From: an uncultured Ruminococcus sp. | GTDB lineage: Bacteria; Bacillota; Clostridia; Oscillospirales; Ruminococcaceae | DNA length: 64,000 bases | Direction of reading: 5' to 3' | Assembly: GCA_947169885.1 (NCBI GenBank) | Contig: CAMVRM010000004.1 | Coordinates: 43,511 to 107,510 of the forward strand | Shown here: in pieces, positions 32,420 to 39,663 of the stretch | Numbering within the stretch: position 1 is the stretch's first letter | Layout of the letters: every line of letters begins with the position of its first letter | Made by a program: the position numbers and the translations under genes | Notes under the pieces: model-generated | Databases searched by the model: none | Told to the model about the DNA's origin: nothing | Seen by the model: only the letters and a program-made list of their open reading frames with translations

Positions 32420-33298
32420 ATGACGATAAATGTTGAAACGCAGAACATAGGCATGACAGCCATACAGAACGCCCGTGAACTCGGGGGTTATCCGACTTCT
32501 GACGGACGGACGGTAAAACGTGGAGTTCTGCTGAGGACTGCAAAGCCCTCAGCAGGCAATGAAGCGGACTTTAAGCGGCTGACGGAGGTGTATCACCTTG
32601 CGAAGATGATCGACCTGCGCTCGGAACAGGAGATAAACGGTTCGCCCGAACTTGCGGTGTTCACTCACACCACCGAACCCGATCCCGACCCTGTTCTTGA
32701 CGGCGTTGAGAATATCCATTTGCCGATACTCGACCTTGACGCTATGATGAGATCAAACGCCGAACTGCTGAACGATGAGGAAAGCATGAAAGACCTCGAC
32801 ATCGTAAAGATGCTGTCGATCTCGATAAAAGCTGGCTTTATAAATGACGAACTGTATTTCGGTTTCCTCGATGAAGAAAAGGGCAGGAACGGTTACAGCC
32901 GAATGTTCCGTGAACTGCTCTCGCTGGGCGAGGGGGAAGCGGTGCTGTTCCACTGTACGCAGGGCAAGGACAGAACGGGCGTTGCGGCTATGCTGATACT
33001 CTCGGCGCTCGGCGTTGACGAAGATGTCATTATTCGTGACTATCTGCTGACAAATGACTTCAACAGTGAGCGTATCGAAAAAGAACGCATGATGCTCATT
33101 GCAACAGGAAAAGTTCCCGAAGATCAGATAGATACTTTCCTCATGGCAATGGACAGAGTGAACGAAAAGACCATGACCAACGTTATCGCACACCTGAAAG
33201 AGCGGTGCGGTTCTGTTGTGGATTACATAAAAAATAAACTTGGCGTTACAGATTCCGAGCTTGAAGCGCTGAGGGACAAATTTCTTACGGAGGGATAA
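32420..33298 (+). CDS. Tyrosine/dual-specificity phosphatase (bacterial PTP-like)
   Basis: A 292-residue protein with the Cys-based phosphatase loop HCTQGKDRTGVAA (Cys179, Arg185, and Lys/Asp as in lipid and dual-specificity phosphatases) and the N-terminal NARELGGYPTSDGR block typical of this bacterial family. AAGGAGG is upstream of the ATG. Only 3 bp separate it from the STAS-kinase gene, so the two are co-expressed. The HCxxGKDRTG loop is shared by phosphoinositide and tyrosine phosphatases; the substrate here is unknown, but a phosphorylated partner made by the neighbour is an obvious candidate (inference). Confidence 0.9.
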   Translation: MTINVETQNIGMTAIQNARELGGYPTSDGRTVKRGVLLRTAKPSAGNEADFKRLTEVYHLAKMIDLRSEQEINGSPELAVFTHTTEPDPDPVLDGVENIHLPILDLDAMMRSNAELLNDEESMKDLDIVKMLSISIKAGFINDELYFGFLDEEKGRNGYSRMFRELLSLGEGEAVLFHCTQGKDRTGVAAMLILSALGVDEDVIIRDYLLTNDFNSERIEKERMMLIATGKVPEDQIDTFLMAMDRVNEKTMTNVIAHLKERCGSVVDYIKNKLGVTDSELEALRDKFLTEG

Positions 33299-33301
33299 TT
33301 C

Positions 33302-34483
33302 ATGAGAACACTTAACGAAAACGGCACGCTGACGATTTTTCTTGACGGCAGGATAGACACGTCAAACGCCGCTCAGACCGAGAAAGATGTATTCGCAGAA
33401 GTGGGGGACAAGACTGACAGCATAGTTCTTGACGCTGAAAAGCTGGAATATATTTCAAGTGCAGGACTGAGAGTTCTCATGAAGCTGAGAAAGAGCCTCA
33501 AAAAGCCTCTGCCGATGATAAATGTTTCCCGTGATGTTTACGATATTCTTGAAACTACGGGCTTTACCGAACTGCTTGATGTTAAAAAGGCACTCAGGAA
33601 AGTCTCTCTTGAAGGCTGTGAGGTGATAGGAAAGGGCGGTCACGGTAAAGTATATCGGCTTGACGAGGAAACTATCATCAAGGTATATCACGACCAAAGT
33701 CCGCTGTCGCTTATCGAAAAAGAGCGTGAATATGCGAAAAATGCTTTTGTTCACGGTGTTCCGTCCGCTATCGCTTATGATATTGTTCAGACGGAGGAAG
33801 GCTTTGGGGTTGTGTTTGAAATGGCAGGCGCTGTGACCGTCAGCAAGGCGATGATGACCCAGCCCGAAAGACTGCCCGAACTTTCGGTAAAGCTTGGCGA
33901 ACTGCTCAAAAAACTCAACTCCATCGAAGCCGACCCAACACTTTACGGCGACATAAAACAAATTTACGTCGACAGGGCGAAAAATGCCGTTGAGTTTTTT
34001 ACTGATGAGGAAAACGCACAGATAATGAAGATGCTGGATTCTATCCCTGACGGCAGCGGCATGATACACGGCGATTTCCACCCGAACAATGTTATGATGC
34101 AGTCTGACGGCGAACTTGTGCTTATCGACATGGCAGACATAAGCCGTGGAAACAGCCTTTTCGACATCGGCGGTACATTTCTGGTAATGTGTATCGCAGG
34201 CATGAACGATCATTCCATTACCGAACAGGTCATAGGTCTGGAATTTGAAATGGCGAGAAAAGCGTGGGGTATATTGCTTTCGACCTACTACGGCACTACC
34301 GATCCTCAGCGCTTGGAACTTATCAATCAGAGGTGCGGAGCGTTCGCACTGCTCAGAATGGCGACCACTCTGGGCTTTAAGACCACACGTTCAAGGCAGA
34401 ATTCAGGTGCAATGCTCGCTCTGCTCCGTGAACGTATGTTCCCCAACACCGAGGCTTTCTGCAAGCTGTTTGCTATGGAGTAA
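33302..34483 (+). CDS. STAS domain fused to aminoglycoside-phosphotransferase-like kinase
   Basis: A 393-residue fusion. Residues 1-100 form a STAS (anti-sigma-factor antagonist) domain with the phospho-acceptor loop LEYISSAGLRVLM (Ser52/Ser53). Residues 105-393 form an APH/choline-kinase-like fold: glycine loop GKGGHGKVYRL (about 110-120), Lys127 in IIKVYH, catalytic HGDFHPNN (Asp257) and metal Asp275 in VLIDMADI. The kinase half matches a paralogous family (TIGR02172) first described in Fibrobacter. The APH-like half could phosphorylate a small molecule or the attached STAS serine; the adjacent phosphatase suggests a reversible switch. No anti-sigma kinase or sigma gene is nearby. Confidence 0.87.
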   Translation: MRTLNENGTLTIFLDGRIDTSNAAQTEKDVFAEVGDKTDSIVLDAEKLEYISSAGLRVLMKLRKSLKKPLPMINVSRDVYDILETTGFTELLDVKKALRKVSLEGCEVIGKGGHGKVYRLDEETIIKVYHDQSPLSLIEKEREYAKNAFVHGVPSAIAYDIVQTEEGFGVVFEMAGAVTVSKAMMTQPERLPELSVKLGELLKKLNSIEADPTLYGDIKQIYVDRAKNAVEFFTDEENAQIMKMLDSIPDGSGMIHGDFHPNNVMMQSDGELVLIDMADISRGNSLFDIGGTFLVMCIAGMNDHSITEQVIGLEFEMARKAWGILLSTYYGTTDPQRLELINQRCGAFALLRMATTLGFKTTRSRQNSGAMLALLRERMFPNTEAFCKLFAME

Positions 34484-34487
34484 AATA

Positions 34488-34520
34488 AGAACCTGTCTTT
34501 ACAAGAAATGTGCGTGGATT
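34488..34520. repeat. Partial copy of MITE-like repeat arm
   Basis: 33 bp matching, with one change, the outward right arm of the 43119-43281 element (AGAACCTGTCTTTACAAGA then AATGTGCGTGGATT). It then joins a coding-like tail, so the element appears broken or used as a junction. Confidence 0.7.
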
Positions 34521-34681
34521 CAAAGGTATCACTGTAAAATATAAGGCAAGTACCTATTAAGGCGTGTAAACTACACGCCATACAAGCCGATACACGCCAT
34601 AGGTACACGCCAAAAACAACGTATTTACGCAGTTTACACGCCTACACGCCATTTTAGTAAGTTGCCCTATATTATGTATGT
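34512..34681. repeat. First duplicated block: gene 3' end plus GGCGTGTA palindrome
   Basis: Starts with sequence reading VRGFKGITVKYKAS and a TAA in frame, continues into a GGCGTGTA/TACACGCC palindrome (about 34560-34652) and ends with TTTTAGTAAGTTGCCC and TATATTATGTATG. The same three-part block recurs at about 34947-35190. This copy lacks the centre of the palindrome. Confidence 0.8.
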
Positions 34682-34774
34682 GCAGAATATCCCTTTTTCA
34701 GTGTCATGATTTTGTATATACTTGATTTTAAGTATGGCGACTATATCCCTTTTCAATGTCATGATTTCAGTGTC

Positions 34775-34997
34775 ATGATTGCAAACTTGATGAATGAAAA
34801 ACAGTTGACTTTCACCGCTATTATAAATGGTACGAGGATAACGCTCTGACTGCCTTGAAACATGATACTTTTATCTCATGGGTAAAGCAGAATGAGGATA
34901 AATACAGCATTGCATATTCCACAAATATTGCAAGCAATGGCAGTCATGTCCGAGGATTCAATGGTATCACTGTAAAATATAAAGCAAGTTGCTTTTA
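34775..34997 (+). pseudogene. Degenerate gene remnant upstream of second duplicated block
   Basis: From 34806 an open frame without a start codon encodes about 60 residues (VDFHRYYKWYEDNALTALK, then WVKQNEDKYSIAYSTN, NGSHVRGFNGITVKYKAS) and ends in TAA at 34998. An ATG at 34775 (MIANLMNEKQ) leads into it only with a one-base frameshift. I do not recognise the protein. The same C-terminal residues occur alone at 34512, so a gene of this type was duplicated and decayed. Confidence 0.5.
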
Positions 34998-35190
34998 AGG
35001 CGTGTAGGCGTGTAAAGCACGTAATTGCGAGCTTTTTGCCGTGTAGGTCAGGCGTGTAACCGCAGAAATGGCGTGTAGGATACACGCCGTCAGACACTTT
35101 ACACGCCATAGGTACACGCCAAAAACAACGTATTTACGCAGTTTACACGCCTACACGCCATTTTAGTAAGTCGCCCCTATATTATGTATG
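34947..35190. repeat. Second duplicated block with full GGCGTGTA palindrome
   Basis: Contains a roughly 165-bp imperfect palindrome (34997-35162): a left half of GGCGTGTA units, a central GGCGTGTAGGATACACGCC hairpin and a right half of TACACGCC units. The right half and tail are nearly identical to the block at 34560-34681. It could form a large cruciform or RNA hairpin. Confidence 0.85.
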
Positions 35191-35213
35191 TTCGGTGCGT
35201 TTTTTTTGCACCC

Positions 35214-35242
35214 TTGATTTTTTCCTCGATAAGTGGTATAAT
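35214..35242 (+). promoter_or_regulatory. Promoter of DHHW-like gene
   Basis: TTGATT (35214-35219), a 17-bp spacer and TATAAT (35237-35242), 32 bp before the ATG at 35275. Confidence 0.7.
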
Positions 35243-35274
35243 TATATCAGCAAACTTATTGAGGTAACTGACCA

Positions 35275-36384
35275 ATGCGAAAAATAATAGACATAATGAC
35301 CGTTATGCTGTTCTTTGCCTTTATTTGCTTAGGCGGCATAATGACATCAGCCGCAGGCAGAAAGGCGGCACTGTCTGCATTTTCAGCCGAACAGCCTGTC
35401 GATGAGATACAGCGCTCTGCGGCGGCAAGCTTTCCTGCGTCAGACAAGATGCAGGCGCTCTGCTCACGGTGCGCACGGCTTTTCGGGCAGTCGGCGTTTG
35501 ACGGCGTATACTACGATGCTGACGGCGGAAGGCTCATTGACGTTCATTCGGGGCTTGACACCGAAAAGGCATATGCCGCCGCAAAAGCGATAGACGATTT
35601 TCATGCAGGCGCTCCCGAACTTCCTGCGTTCGTGATGCTCGTGCCGACAGCTTCCGGGATATACCGTGAACGCCTGCCCGAGAGCCTTGCCGCTGATGAC
35701 CAGCAAAAGCTTATTGATGAACTATACTATGCGATAGACCCCGAAATTACGCCGCTTGACGTTTACGGTTCACTGTTCAACGTGCGTGAAAATTATATCT
35801 TCTACCGCACTGATGACCGCTGGACACCGCAGGGAGCATATGCGGCGTATGCAGTCTCGGCTCAGCGGCTGGGTGCGGCGCTTTACAGCGTGCAGAATTA
35901 TGATGTTGAGTACACCCATGTGGAATTTTTCGGAGACCTTGCCGAACGAAGCGGTATACGCAGTATCGCACCCGACCGTGTGAATGCTTATCGGTGCAAG
36001 TTCGGAAGCTATGTCAAGTCCTGCGATGTGACACATGACGGCATCACCGACAACCGCACTTCCGTTTACAGCAGAAGCGGACTTATCAAGAGCGACAAAT
36101 ACAGCTTTTTCCTCGGTTCGTCCGAACTGAAAACGGCGCACATCGTCACGACAGCCGAGGGTATGCCGAAACTTCTGCTCATCGGTTCGGATTATGCGCA
36201 CTGTTTTGTGCCGTTCCTGCTTCCGCACTATTCCGAGATAATGCTCATCGACCCGAAACAGCTTGCCGATGGCGAGACAGTCGATATGTTCGCTGACACG
36301 AAGGACTTCGATCAGGTGCTGTTCCTGTTCGACCTGAAAACATTCTGCGGCGAAAGCGGATATGAAAAACTGTCAAAAAGATAA
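35275..36384 (+). CDS. DHHW-type (AlgJ/SGNH-like) extracytoplasmic protein, degenerate motif
   Basis: A 369-residue protein with an uncleaved signal or anchor helix (about 5-25) and a DHHW-family layout: an early VMLVPTASGIYRERLP strand, a YIFYRTDDRWTPQGAY block near 176-189, and a late LLIGSDYAHCFVPFLLPHYSEIMLID region. The family is related to alginate acetyltransferase partners and usually accompanies an MBOAT O-acyltransferase. Here the namesake DHHW reads DDRW (180-183), so catalysis may be lost, and no MBOAT gene is adjacent. TGAGGTAACTG precedes the ATG. Confidence 0.78.
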   Translation: MRKIIDIMTVMLFFAFICLGGIMTSAAGRKAALSAFSAEQPVDEIQRSAAASFPASDKMQALCSRCARLFGQSAFDGVYYDADGGRLIDVHSGLDTEKAYAAAKAIDDFHAGAPELPAFVMLVPTASGIYRERLPESLAADDQQKLIDELYYAIDPEITPLDVYGSLFNVRENYIFYRTDDRWTPQGAYAAYAVSAQRLGAALYSVQNYDVEYTHVEFFGDLAERSGIRSIAPDRVNAYRCKFGSYVKSCDVTHDGITDNRTSVYSRSGLIKSDKYSFFLGSSELKTAHIVTTAEGMPKLLLIGSDYAHCFVPFLLPHYSEIMLIDPKQLADGETVDMFADTKDFDQVLFLFDLKTFCGESGYEKLSKR

Positions 36385-36403
36385 GTTGCGGATTCCCCGA
36401 AAA

Positions 36404-36450
36404 ATACCGCCTCACAGCTGTCTGAGCCGTGGGGCGGTCTATCATTTTAT
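36404..36450. terminator. Bidirectional terminator between convergent genes
   Basis: CCGCCTCAC (36407-36415) pairs with GTGGGGCGG (36429-36437), with an AGCT-containing loop. On the minus strand TATTTTT follows; on the plus strand a weaker ATCATTTTAT. Confidence 0.75.
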
Positions 36451-37586
36451 CAGTAACTAGTTGTTTGTTCCTGTGTCTGCTGAGTTTGTTCCTGTGTTTG
36501 TTGGGGCTGTTCCTGTTCCTGCGTTTCCTGCTGTTCCCGAGTTTGCTGTTGAAGCTGTTCCTGAGAATTAACGGTAACGCTGTTCTTGCCCTCGGAGATA
36601 AGCTGTTCGCCGAGTTTTCTTGTGCCGTCCTCAGCGATAACGCCAAGGTCAACGCCCGTCTTTATGACAGCGTTTGCGATAGCATCGGCATAAGCCTCCT
36701 TGTTGGAAATGAAAAGCTGGTTGTCATCGGCGCAGAGCATACTGCCAAGCTCTATCTGACAGCTGGGCATAACTGTACTCATGTTTATCTCGTAGTTTGA
36801 ATCGGCAGCGCCGTCATAGCCGTAATAAACGCCGTGATCCTGTGAAACGCCTGCTTCGTCAAGAGCATTGAGGATATTCTGCGCAAGCGTTGTGTCATAA
36901 ACGGGACGGTGATCGTTCACCCATGCGATAACGCCCGAAGTTCCGTAGAAATAAACGCTGTCGCCGCCGCCCCTGTGGATAGAAACGCACAGGTCAGCGC
37001 CCGAAGTGTTCGCAAGCGTACAGCGGTCGGTGCGTGAGATCTGAGTGTCGCTCTCACGGGTCATGACGACTGTCACGCCTTTTTCGGTCAGGCGGTCACG
37101 CACCATGAGCGCAACTTCAAGCACCTGATCTTTCTCGAAGTTTCCGTCACCGTCAGCATTTCCGAGGTCGATGTCGCCGTGTCCCGGGTCGATACAGACG
37201 ATCAGTTCTCTTGTCTGCGGTTCGGCGGCTTCTGCCTTTGAACTGCTGTCATCGGCAGAGGGAGCTTTTGCGGTCGGGGTCTCGGCAGGCTTGTCCGCTG
37301 TTTCGGCAGAAGCGCTTTCTTCGCTGTCAAAGATAAAAGTGTTCGCCTTTGAAGTGACATTGCTTTTTTTGCTTTTTGAGATGCTCTTGCCTATCTGGAC
37401 TATGCCAAGTATCAGCAGGAAAAGCAGCAGAACTGCAACAGCTATCCTGCCCCAGTATATCTTTTTCTTTTTGAACCTTGTGATCTTTATAACGCCGTCA
37501 TTGTAATAGGTGTACTTTGTGTTGCCGCGTCTTTCGACGTTGACAACATAGCGTTCACCCTCGGGCGGTGTTGAACTGTATTCCAT
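36450..37586 (-). CDS. Membrane-anchored N-acetylmuramoyl-L-alanine amidase (Amidase_3)
   Basis: A 378-residue cell-wall hydrolase: cytoplasmic basic N-terminus, one membrane helix (about 46-66), a Ser/Ala/Glu/Pro linker, then a zinc amidase domain from about 128. Zinc ligands are His136 in IDPGHGD, Glu151 in NFEKD and His204 in VSIHRGGGD; the catalytic Glu is in CQIELGSM. A Gln/Glu/Thr-rich tail of about 45 residues (QQTQEQ repeats) ends the protein. The usual SIHAN motif reads SIHRG. The start is ATG 37586 with GGGGG ten bases upstream. It lies 21 bp downstream of pyrB on the same strand. Confidence 0.9.
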   Translation of the reverse strand: MEYSSTPPEGERYVVNVERRGNTKYTYYNDGVIKITRFKKKKIYWGRIAVAVLLLFLLILGIVQIGKSISKSKKSNVTSKANTFIFDSEESASAETADKPAETPTAKAPSADDSSSKAEAAEPQTRELIVCIDPGHGDIDLGNADGDGNFEKDQVLEVALMVRDRLTEKGVTVVMTRESDTQISRTDRCTLANTSGADLCVSIHRGGGDSVYFYGTSGVIAWVNDHRPVYDTTLAQNILNALDEAGVSQDHGVYYGYDGAADSNYEINMSTVMPSCQIELGSMLCADDNQLFISNKEAYADAIANAVIKTGVDLGVIAEDGTRKLGEQLISEGKNSVTVNSQEQLQQQTREQQETQEQEQPQQTQEQTQQTQEQTTSY

Positions 37587-37607
37587 TATCACTGATCCCC
37601 CCACATA

Positions 37608-38693
37608 TCAGACGAGAGTTCTGTGGTCACAATATTCGCAGGTGAGTATATCGCCGTTGCCCTCGAAAAGGTGCGGCAGATATGTCTCGAAGTGGGTTAT
37701 GCACTTGGGGTTCGAGCAGGTAACTCTGCTGTTTTCTCTGCCTTTGATGCGCTTGACAGGTGTGCCGTCACCACGTATAACTGTGTAAATGAGCGCCATG
37801 CGGATATACATTCCGTACTTTGCCTGTTCAAAATACATCGCACGTTTGTCATCATCGACTTCGATAGCTATCTCGTCAACTCTGGGCAGGGGGTGAAGAA
37901 CGATCATATCGTCCTTTGCAAGCTTCATTTTGTCTTTGTCAAGTATGTAGTTGCCTTTCTGTTCGAGGTATTCCTCACGGCTGCTGAAGCGTTCCTGCTG
38001 AATGCGTGTCATATACAGCACGTCAAGTTCGCCGATAACTTCATCGAGTGTTGCCGCCTCTTTGAAAGGTACGCCTGCCGCCGACAGCATATCCTTTATA
38101 TAAGAGGGAAGTGCAAGAGTCGGGGTGGAGATAAGCACAAAGCGTGAACCCTTGTAGCAGAGCATCGCTTTGATGAGCGAGTGGACGGTGCGTCCGTTTT
38201 TGAGGTCGCCGCAGAAGCCGATAGTCAGACCTTCGAGCGAGCCTTTTTCTTCTTTAAGAGTAAACAGGTCGGTAAGGGTCTGTGTGGGGTGAAGATGTCC
38301 GCCGTCGCCTGCGTTGATAACGGGGCATTCAGCCGTCAGTGAAGCCGCCTTTACAGAGCCTTCGGTGGGGTGGCGCATAACAAGGATGTCGGCATAGCCC
38401 GAAACTATCTTTGTGGTGTCTTTAAGGTTCTCGCCCTTAGCCACGGAGGAAGTTGCAGGGTTGTCAAAGCCGATTATCGTGCCGCCTAAACGGAGCATAG
38501 CGGTCTGAAAAGACATCTGAGTGCGTGTTGAGGGTTCGTAGAAAAGTGTTCCCATGATCCTGCCCTCACAAGCCTTTGAGTAAAGGGTGGGATTCAGGCG
38601 TATCTCATGTGCAAGTGCAAGCAGTTTGTTCCACCAAGCAACGGGGTGGTCGTTTAAGTCGATAAGATCAATGAATTCCTGTTTTTCTGACAT
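37608..38693 (-). CDS. pyrB: Aspartate carbamoyltransferase catalytic chain with PyrI-like zinc tail
   Basis: A 361-residue ATCase. Carbamoyl-phosphate site: FYEPSTRTQMSF; then HPTQTLTDL, GDLKNGRTVHSLI and HPLPRVDEI, all catalytic blocks intact. After about residue 310, where catalytic chains usually end, a zinc-ribbon follows: Cys326, Cys331, Cys352 and Cys355 (C-x4-C-x20-C-x2-C), the same pattern as the zinc domain of the regulatory chain PyrI. The nucleotide-binding part of PyrI is absent. It catalyses the first committed step of pyrimidine synthesis. GAGTGAG lies upstream of the ATG. Confidence 0.95.
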   Translation of the reverse strand: MSEKQEFIDLIDLNDHPVAWWNKLLALAHEIRLNPTLYSKACEGRIMGTLFYEPSTRTQMSFQTAMLRLGGTIIGFDNPATSSVAKGENLKDTTKIVSGYADILVMRHPTEGSVKAASLTAECPVINAGDGGHLHPTQTLTDLFTLKEEKGSLEGLTIGFCGDLKNGRTVHSLIKAMLCYKGSRFVLISTPTLALPSYIKDMLSAAGVPFKEAATLDEVIGELDVLYMTRIQQERFSSREEYLEQKGNYILDKDKMKLAKDDMIVLHPLPRVDEIAIEVDDDKRAMYFEQAKYGMYIRMALIYTVIRGDGTPVKRIKGRENSRVTCSNPKCITHFETYLPHLFEGNGDILTCEYCDHRTLV

Positions 38694-38743
38694 TTAAAAC
38701 TCACTCTGCCTTTCAAAAAAGTCACAATTACCTATTCTATGAT

Positions 38744-38772
38744 ATTATAGCACATACCGATAAAAAAATCAA
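38744..38772 (-). promoter_or_regulatory. Promoter of pyrB
   Basis: On the minus strand TTGATT (38767-38772), a 17-bp spacer and TATAAT (38744-38749), about 50 bp before the start. No attenuator or PyrR-type stem is evident. Confidence 0.7.
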
Positions 38773-38864
38773 TAGGGTTACAGAATATTTACAAACTTTG
38801 TAACTGTTTTTGCATAATAAAGTCTGAGTTCGGCGTAACGTACTTCGTACATAAAAAATTAACT

Positions 38865-38989
38865 TGCCAAATCTGTTTCTATGTGATATAATTATAAGAT
38901 AATATGACGATTCGGGCGAATACCTCACAGGACGGTATCTCGCCCCTTTATTGCTTGCAGATAAAGATAATTACAAATATCTTTATCTG
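38865..38989 (+). promoter_or_regulatory. Promoter and structured leader of pth
   Basis: TTGCCA (38865-38870) and TATAAT (about 38887-38892) form a promoter roughly 120 bp upstream of the pth start. The leader holds two hairpins: GGGCGAATACC/GGTATCTCGCCC (38914-38945) followed by CTTTATT, and a perfect 12-bp palindrome CAGATAAAGATA/TATCTTTATCTG (38958-38989). The remainder of the 320-bp gap to pyrB holds only the divergent pyrB promoter. Confidence 0.6.
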
Positions 38990-39015
38990 TTATCTGAAAA
39001 AAGGGTGGGTCAGTT

Positions 39016-39639
39016 ATGAGCATATGGGACGCATTTGACAGGATCTCAAAGGGTAAGGAGACTTCCTTTGGCAAGATCGAATTTATAATCGCAGGACTGG
39101 GAAATCCGGGGATACAGTACGAAAACACACGGCATAACGCAGGTTTTATGGCTGTTGCCGCTCTTGAAAAAAAGTACGGCTTTGAGGTGAAACAGCACAA
39201 GTTCAAGTCGGTCGTCGGTGAGGCGAATATCGGCGGCAAGCGTGTGCTGGTCATGAAGCCCGAGACTTATATGAACAACTCGGGCGAGGCGATAGAACAG
39301 GCTATGGATTTTTACAAACTGCCCATTGAGAACCTGCTTGTTATCTTTGACGATATTTCGCTCGAATCGGGGAATATCCGCATAAGGCGAAAGGGAAGTG
39401 CAGGCGGTCACAACGGGCTTAAAAGCATCATCGCTCTCTGCGGCAGTGACGGCTTTCCACGCATAAAGCTGGGTGTCGGCGCAAAACCTCACCCCAATTA
39501 TGACCTTGCCGACTGGGTACTTGGCAAGTTCAATGACGAACAGCAGAAAGCTTTTGATTCACGTCTCGATGATGCCTGCAAAGCGGCTGAATATATCGTC
39601 AGGGGCGAGATAGACAAAGCTATGAACGAATGTAACTGA
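39016..39639 (+). CDS. pth: Peptidyl-tRNA hydrolase
   Basis: A 207-residue Pth with an approximately 20-residue N-terminal extension before the family start IIAGLGNPGIQYENTRHNAGF (catalytic His near 42), then KPETYMNNSGEA and GGHNGLKSII. It frees tRNA from stalled peptidyl-tRNA. AAGGGTGGG precedes the ATG at 39016. No internal start has a better ribosome site, so the extension is probably real. It is 24 bp upstream of mfd, the common Firmicutes pairing. Confidence 0.95.
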   Translation: MSIWDAFDRISKGKETSFGKIEFIIAGLGNPGIQYENTRHNAGFMAVAALEKKYGFEVKQHKFKSVVGEANIGGKRVLVMKPETYMNNSGEAIEQAMDFYKLPIENLLVIFDDISLESGNIRIRRKGSAGGHNGLKSIIALCGSDGFPRIKLGVGAKPHPNYDLADWVLGKFNDEQQKAFDSRLDDACKAAEYIVRGEIDKAMNECN

Positions 39640-39663
39640 GATATTTGAGAATAGGTAACTGTT

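Noticed and set aside
34876..35109. A 77-codon minus-strand frame
   Set aside because: It lies entirely in the duplicated repeat region, opposite the degenerate plus-strand remnant, and has no ribosome site.
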